The notes beneath the pieces are model-generated. The model searched no databases. It was not told the DNA's origin and saw nothing but the letters and a program-made list of their open reading frames with translations. A program made the translations under genes and the position numbers. From positions 1 to 6,097 of the forward strand of contig URMF01000093.1 of NCBI GenBank assembly GCA_900548855.1: a DNA stretch of 6,097 nucleotides. Reading direction: 5' to 3'. This DNA comes from an uncultured Eubacteriales bacterium. GTDB taxonomy: Bacteria > Bacillota > Clostridia > Lachnospirales > Lachnospiraceae. This document shows, piece after piece, positions 5,297 to 6,097 of the stretch; the stretch's first letter is position 1; every line of letters starts with the position of its first letter.

Positions 5297-5749
5297 GTGG
5301 ACGCTGATAAAAAAAGAATATGGATTCGCGGCCAATTTGTCGAGGTCACGGATGAAGTGTACCGGGCCTATATGCAGGGCGACCGGAAAATGCGCTATTT
5401 TGAGAACGATTTGAAAACCGAGCGGTTCGTTCTCGGAAAGGAGGGCCAAGTGGTGCAGATCATCCCCAGCCGCGAAGATTCTTTGGACCGGCTGGTGGAT
5501 GAAAATGCCCGGCAATTCTCCGATGAGCAGGAAAGCGTGGAGAGCGTGGTGCTCCACAAGCTGGAAGTGGACAGGCTACATACCGCGCTTTCCCTGCTTA
5601 CCCCAGAAGAACGTGCGCTGATCCAGGCATTATTCTTTGATGAGCGCAAGGAGAGCGAGCTGGCGGTGGAACTCGGCATTTCTCAGCCCGCCGTTTATAA
5701 GAGGAAAATGAAAATCCTCAAAAAGCTAAAAATTTTTCTGGAAAAATAA
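5297..5749 (+). CDS. Small sigma-70-family (region 4-like) factor of the element
   Basis: This 150-residue protein has a C-terminal part (about 93-147) that reads as sigma-70 region 4: LHTALSLLTPEERALIQALFF (a helix pair with the TPEER motif), then an HTH ESELAVELGISQPAVYKRKMKILKKLK (119-145), whose recognition helix follows GISQ. Residues 1-60 (WIRGQFVEVTDEVYRAYMQGDRK onwards) match the usual N-terminal segment of sigma-like proteins of clostridial conjugative elements, not a full region 2. It may therefore recruit polymerase only with help, or act as a regulator like ORF7-type proteins of Tn916-like elements (inference). The GTG start is fixed by GGAGGG at 5283-5288, 8 bases upstream. It has its own leader hairpins and a perfect terminator. 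It probably activates downstream transfer genes outside the window. Confidence 0.88.
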   Translation: MDADKKRIWIRGQFVEVTDEVYRAYMQGDRKMRYFENDLKTERFVLGKEGQVVQIIPSREDSLDRLVDENARQFSDEQESVESVVLHKLEVDRLHTALSLLTPEERALIQALFFDERKESELAVELGISQPAVYKRKMKILKKLKIFLEK

Positions 5750-5763
5750 GTTTTAGCGGTTAT

Positions 5764-5806
5764 AGAACCTCTCACCCAACGGCAAATAGGGTGAGAGGTT
5801 CTTTTT
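5764..5806 (+). terminator. Rho-independent terminator after the sigma-like gene
   Basis: AGAACCTCTCACCC (5764-5777) and GGGTGAGAGGTTCT (5789-5802) form a perfect 14-bp stem with an 11-base loop, followed by T4 (five T in a row counting the last stem base). It starts 15 bases after the stop codon. It is one of the strongest signals in the window and isolates the sigma-like gene from the region beyond. Confidence 0.93.
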
Positions 5807-5861
5807 ATGGCCTCATGGCACCTTGAAAACTGCATACCCATTCATCAGGCACATTCCCGCT

Positions 5862-5881
5862 GCTTTGGCGAAAGCCAAAGC
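5862..5881 (+). repeat. 8-bp hairpin with GAAA tetraloop
   Basis: GCTTTGGC and GCCAAAGC are perfect inverted copies separated by GAAA. A GNRA loop is typical of stable RNA hairpins and of tertiary contacts, which hints at function as RNA. The reverse-strand loop would be TTTC, so the + strand is the better RNA. Confidence 0.6.
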
Positions 5882-5998
5882 CCAGGCGGCTGCTGCGCGG
5901 CGATCTGCCGGAAGAAAACAACGAGACACCACCGAAAAAGAAAATGCAGGTCTTTGGTTTGTTCTTCCCGGCAAGGAGCGAGAAACAGCAGGCTGCCA

Positions 5999-6019
5999 GT
6001 ACCGGGCGGCTCCCGGTAC
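5999..6019. repeat. 8-bp GC-rich inverted repeat
   Basis: GTACCGGG and CCCGGTAC flank a 5-base loop CGGCT. No T-tract follows, so it is not a terminator. Such repeats occur beside nick sites of conjugative elements and in leader RNAs; nothing here decides between them. Confidence 0.5.
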
Positions 6020-6097
6020 GGCCATAACCAGCAGCGGGGACAATGATACTCCCGTCCAGCCTAACGTCCGAGCGTTGAAGCGGCTCTTGCCGTGATC

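Larger units (their letters stand above)
5807..6097 (+). other. GC-rich element leader region; split Ala/Lys-rich frame or structured non-coding DNA
   Basis: No secure gene is visible. A frame from ATG 5807 (MASWHLENCIP) stops at 6046. A frame offset by +1 runs from TTG 5823 to a stop at 6093-6095 and is Ala/Lys/Arg-rich (AALAKAKAQAAAARRSAGRK). Removing one C from the CCC at 5856-5858 would join them into one 95-residue frame, so this may be a frameshifted gene or a sequencing error. Against coding, the only SD-like sequence lies inside the terminator stem. Structure seen: GCTTTGGC-GAAA-GCCAAAGC (5862-5881), a perfect 8-bp stem with a GNRA loop, and GTACCGGG/CCCGGTAC (5999-6006 with 6012-6019), a perfect 8-bp stem. 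A leader RNA or an oriT-like region before mobilisation genes is possible; the window ends before this can be judged. Confidence 0.4.

Noticed and set aside
5207..5557. A 116-residue minus-strand frame over the sigma-like leader and N-terminus
   Set aside because: It runs through the strong leader hairpin and SD of a well-supported gene on the other strand and shows no recognisable domain.
5395..5679. A 94-residue minus-strand frame opposite the sigma-like gene
   Set aside because: Its Ser-rich, low-complexity product mirrors the codons of the sigma-like gene, and there is no SD.
5813..6043. A 76-residue minus-strand frame in the terminal region
   Set aside because: It has no SD, and its Ala/Arg-rich product is expected from GC-rich DNA. 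It competes with equally open + frames.
1..6097. CRISPR array or tRNA gene
   Set aside because: No regularly spaced repeats of 20 or more bases were seen and no cloverleaf with a TTCGA-type arm was found on either strand by eye.

Overview
The window looks like part of an integrative conjugative element (ICE) from a gut-type clostridial Firmicute (Lachnospiraceae/Oscillospiraceae-like). The reasons are strong AGGAGG-type ribosome binding sites, GTG starts, and a typical Tn916/Tn1549-like set of small genes: a Cys-rich KTR protein, an XRE regulator on the opposite strand, and a small sigma-70-like factor. No integrase, relaxase or rRNA gene is in view, so the host and element family are inferred. 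A nearest-relative search was not possible.

Positions 1-4094 are an AT-rich (+)-strand transport operon with tight spacing. In order it holds: the 3' part of an ABC half-transporter (TMD end plus complete NBD), a fused two-NBD ECF ATPase (EcfA1A2 type), EcfT, an MptD/Trep_Strep-type S component, and a short DtxR/MntR-family metal-dependent regulator. Genes overlap or sit 14-38 bases apart, so they are probably one transcription unit whose promoter lies before the window. The regulator suggests that the imported substrate is a metal, a metallophore or a related cofactor. The gene set resembles the transport half of the Streptococcus equi equibactin locus (also ICE-borne: DtxR-like regulator, ECF-like genes and YbtPQ-like half-transporters), but no biosynthetic gene is visible here.

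Positions 4095-4225 form the junction between the AT-rich cargo and the more GC-rich backbone. They carry a DtxR-box-like half-site, a 4-codon mini-ORF with a good SD, and an imperfect hairpin. The Cys-rich KTR gene follows (4226-4399) and ends in a strong terminator (4404-4450). The XRE repressor is convergent to it (4782-4450, minus), and its promoter region holds repeated CAGTTC half-sites and an inverted repeat.

Positions 4783-5296 (514 bases) contain no conventional gene. They do contain a series of hairpins ending in a Rho-independent-terminator-like structure at 5159-5207. Two of the helices pair through U.G wobbles only when read on the + strand, so a (+)-strand structured RNA or attenuated leader of the sigma-like gene is plausible. 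The sigma-like gene (5297-5749) has an 11-bp hairpin just before its SD and a perfect 14-bp terminator after it. The last 290 bases are GC-rich. They begin with a motif resembling the CTTTGAAAACT sequence of Firmicute rRNA operon leaders/spacers, carry two perfect 8-bp hairpins (one with a GAAA tetraloop), and hold an Ala/Lys-rich reading frame that appears split by one base.

Proposed logic: XRE repression, attenuation and the small sigma-like factor control the element's transfer genes, while the cargo operon gives the host a metal-regulated uptake system.
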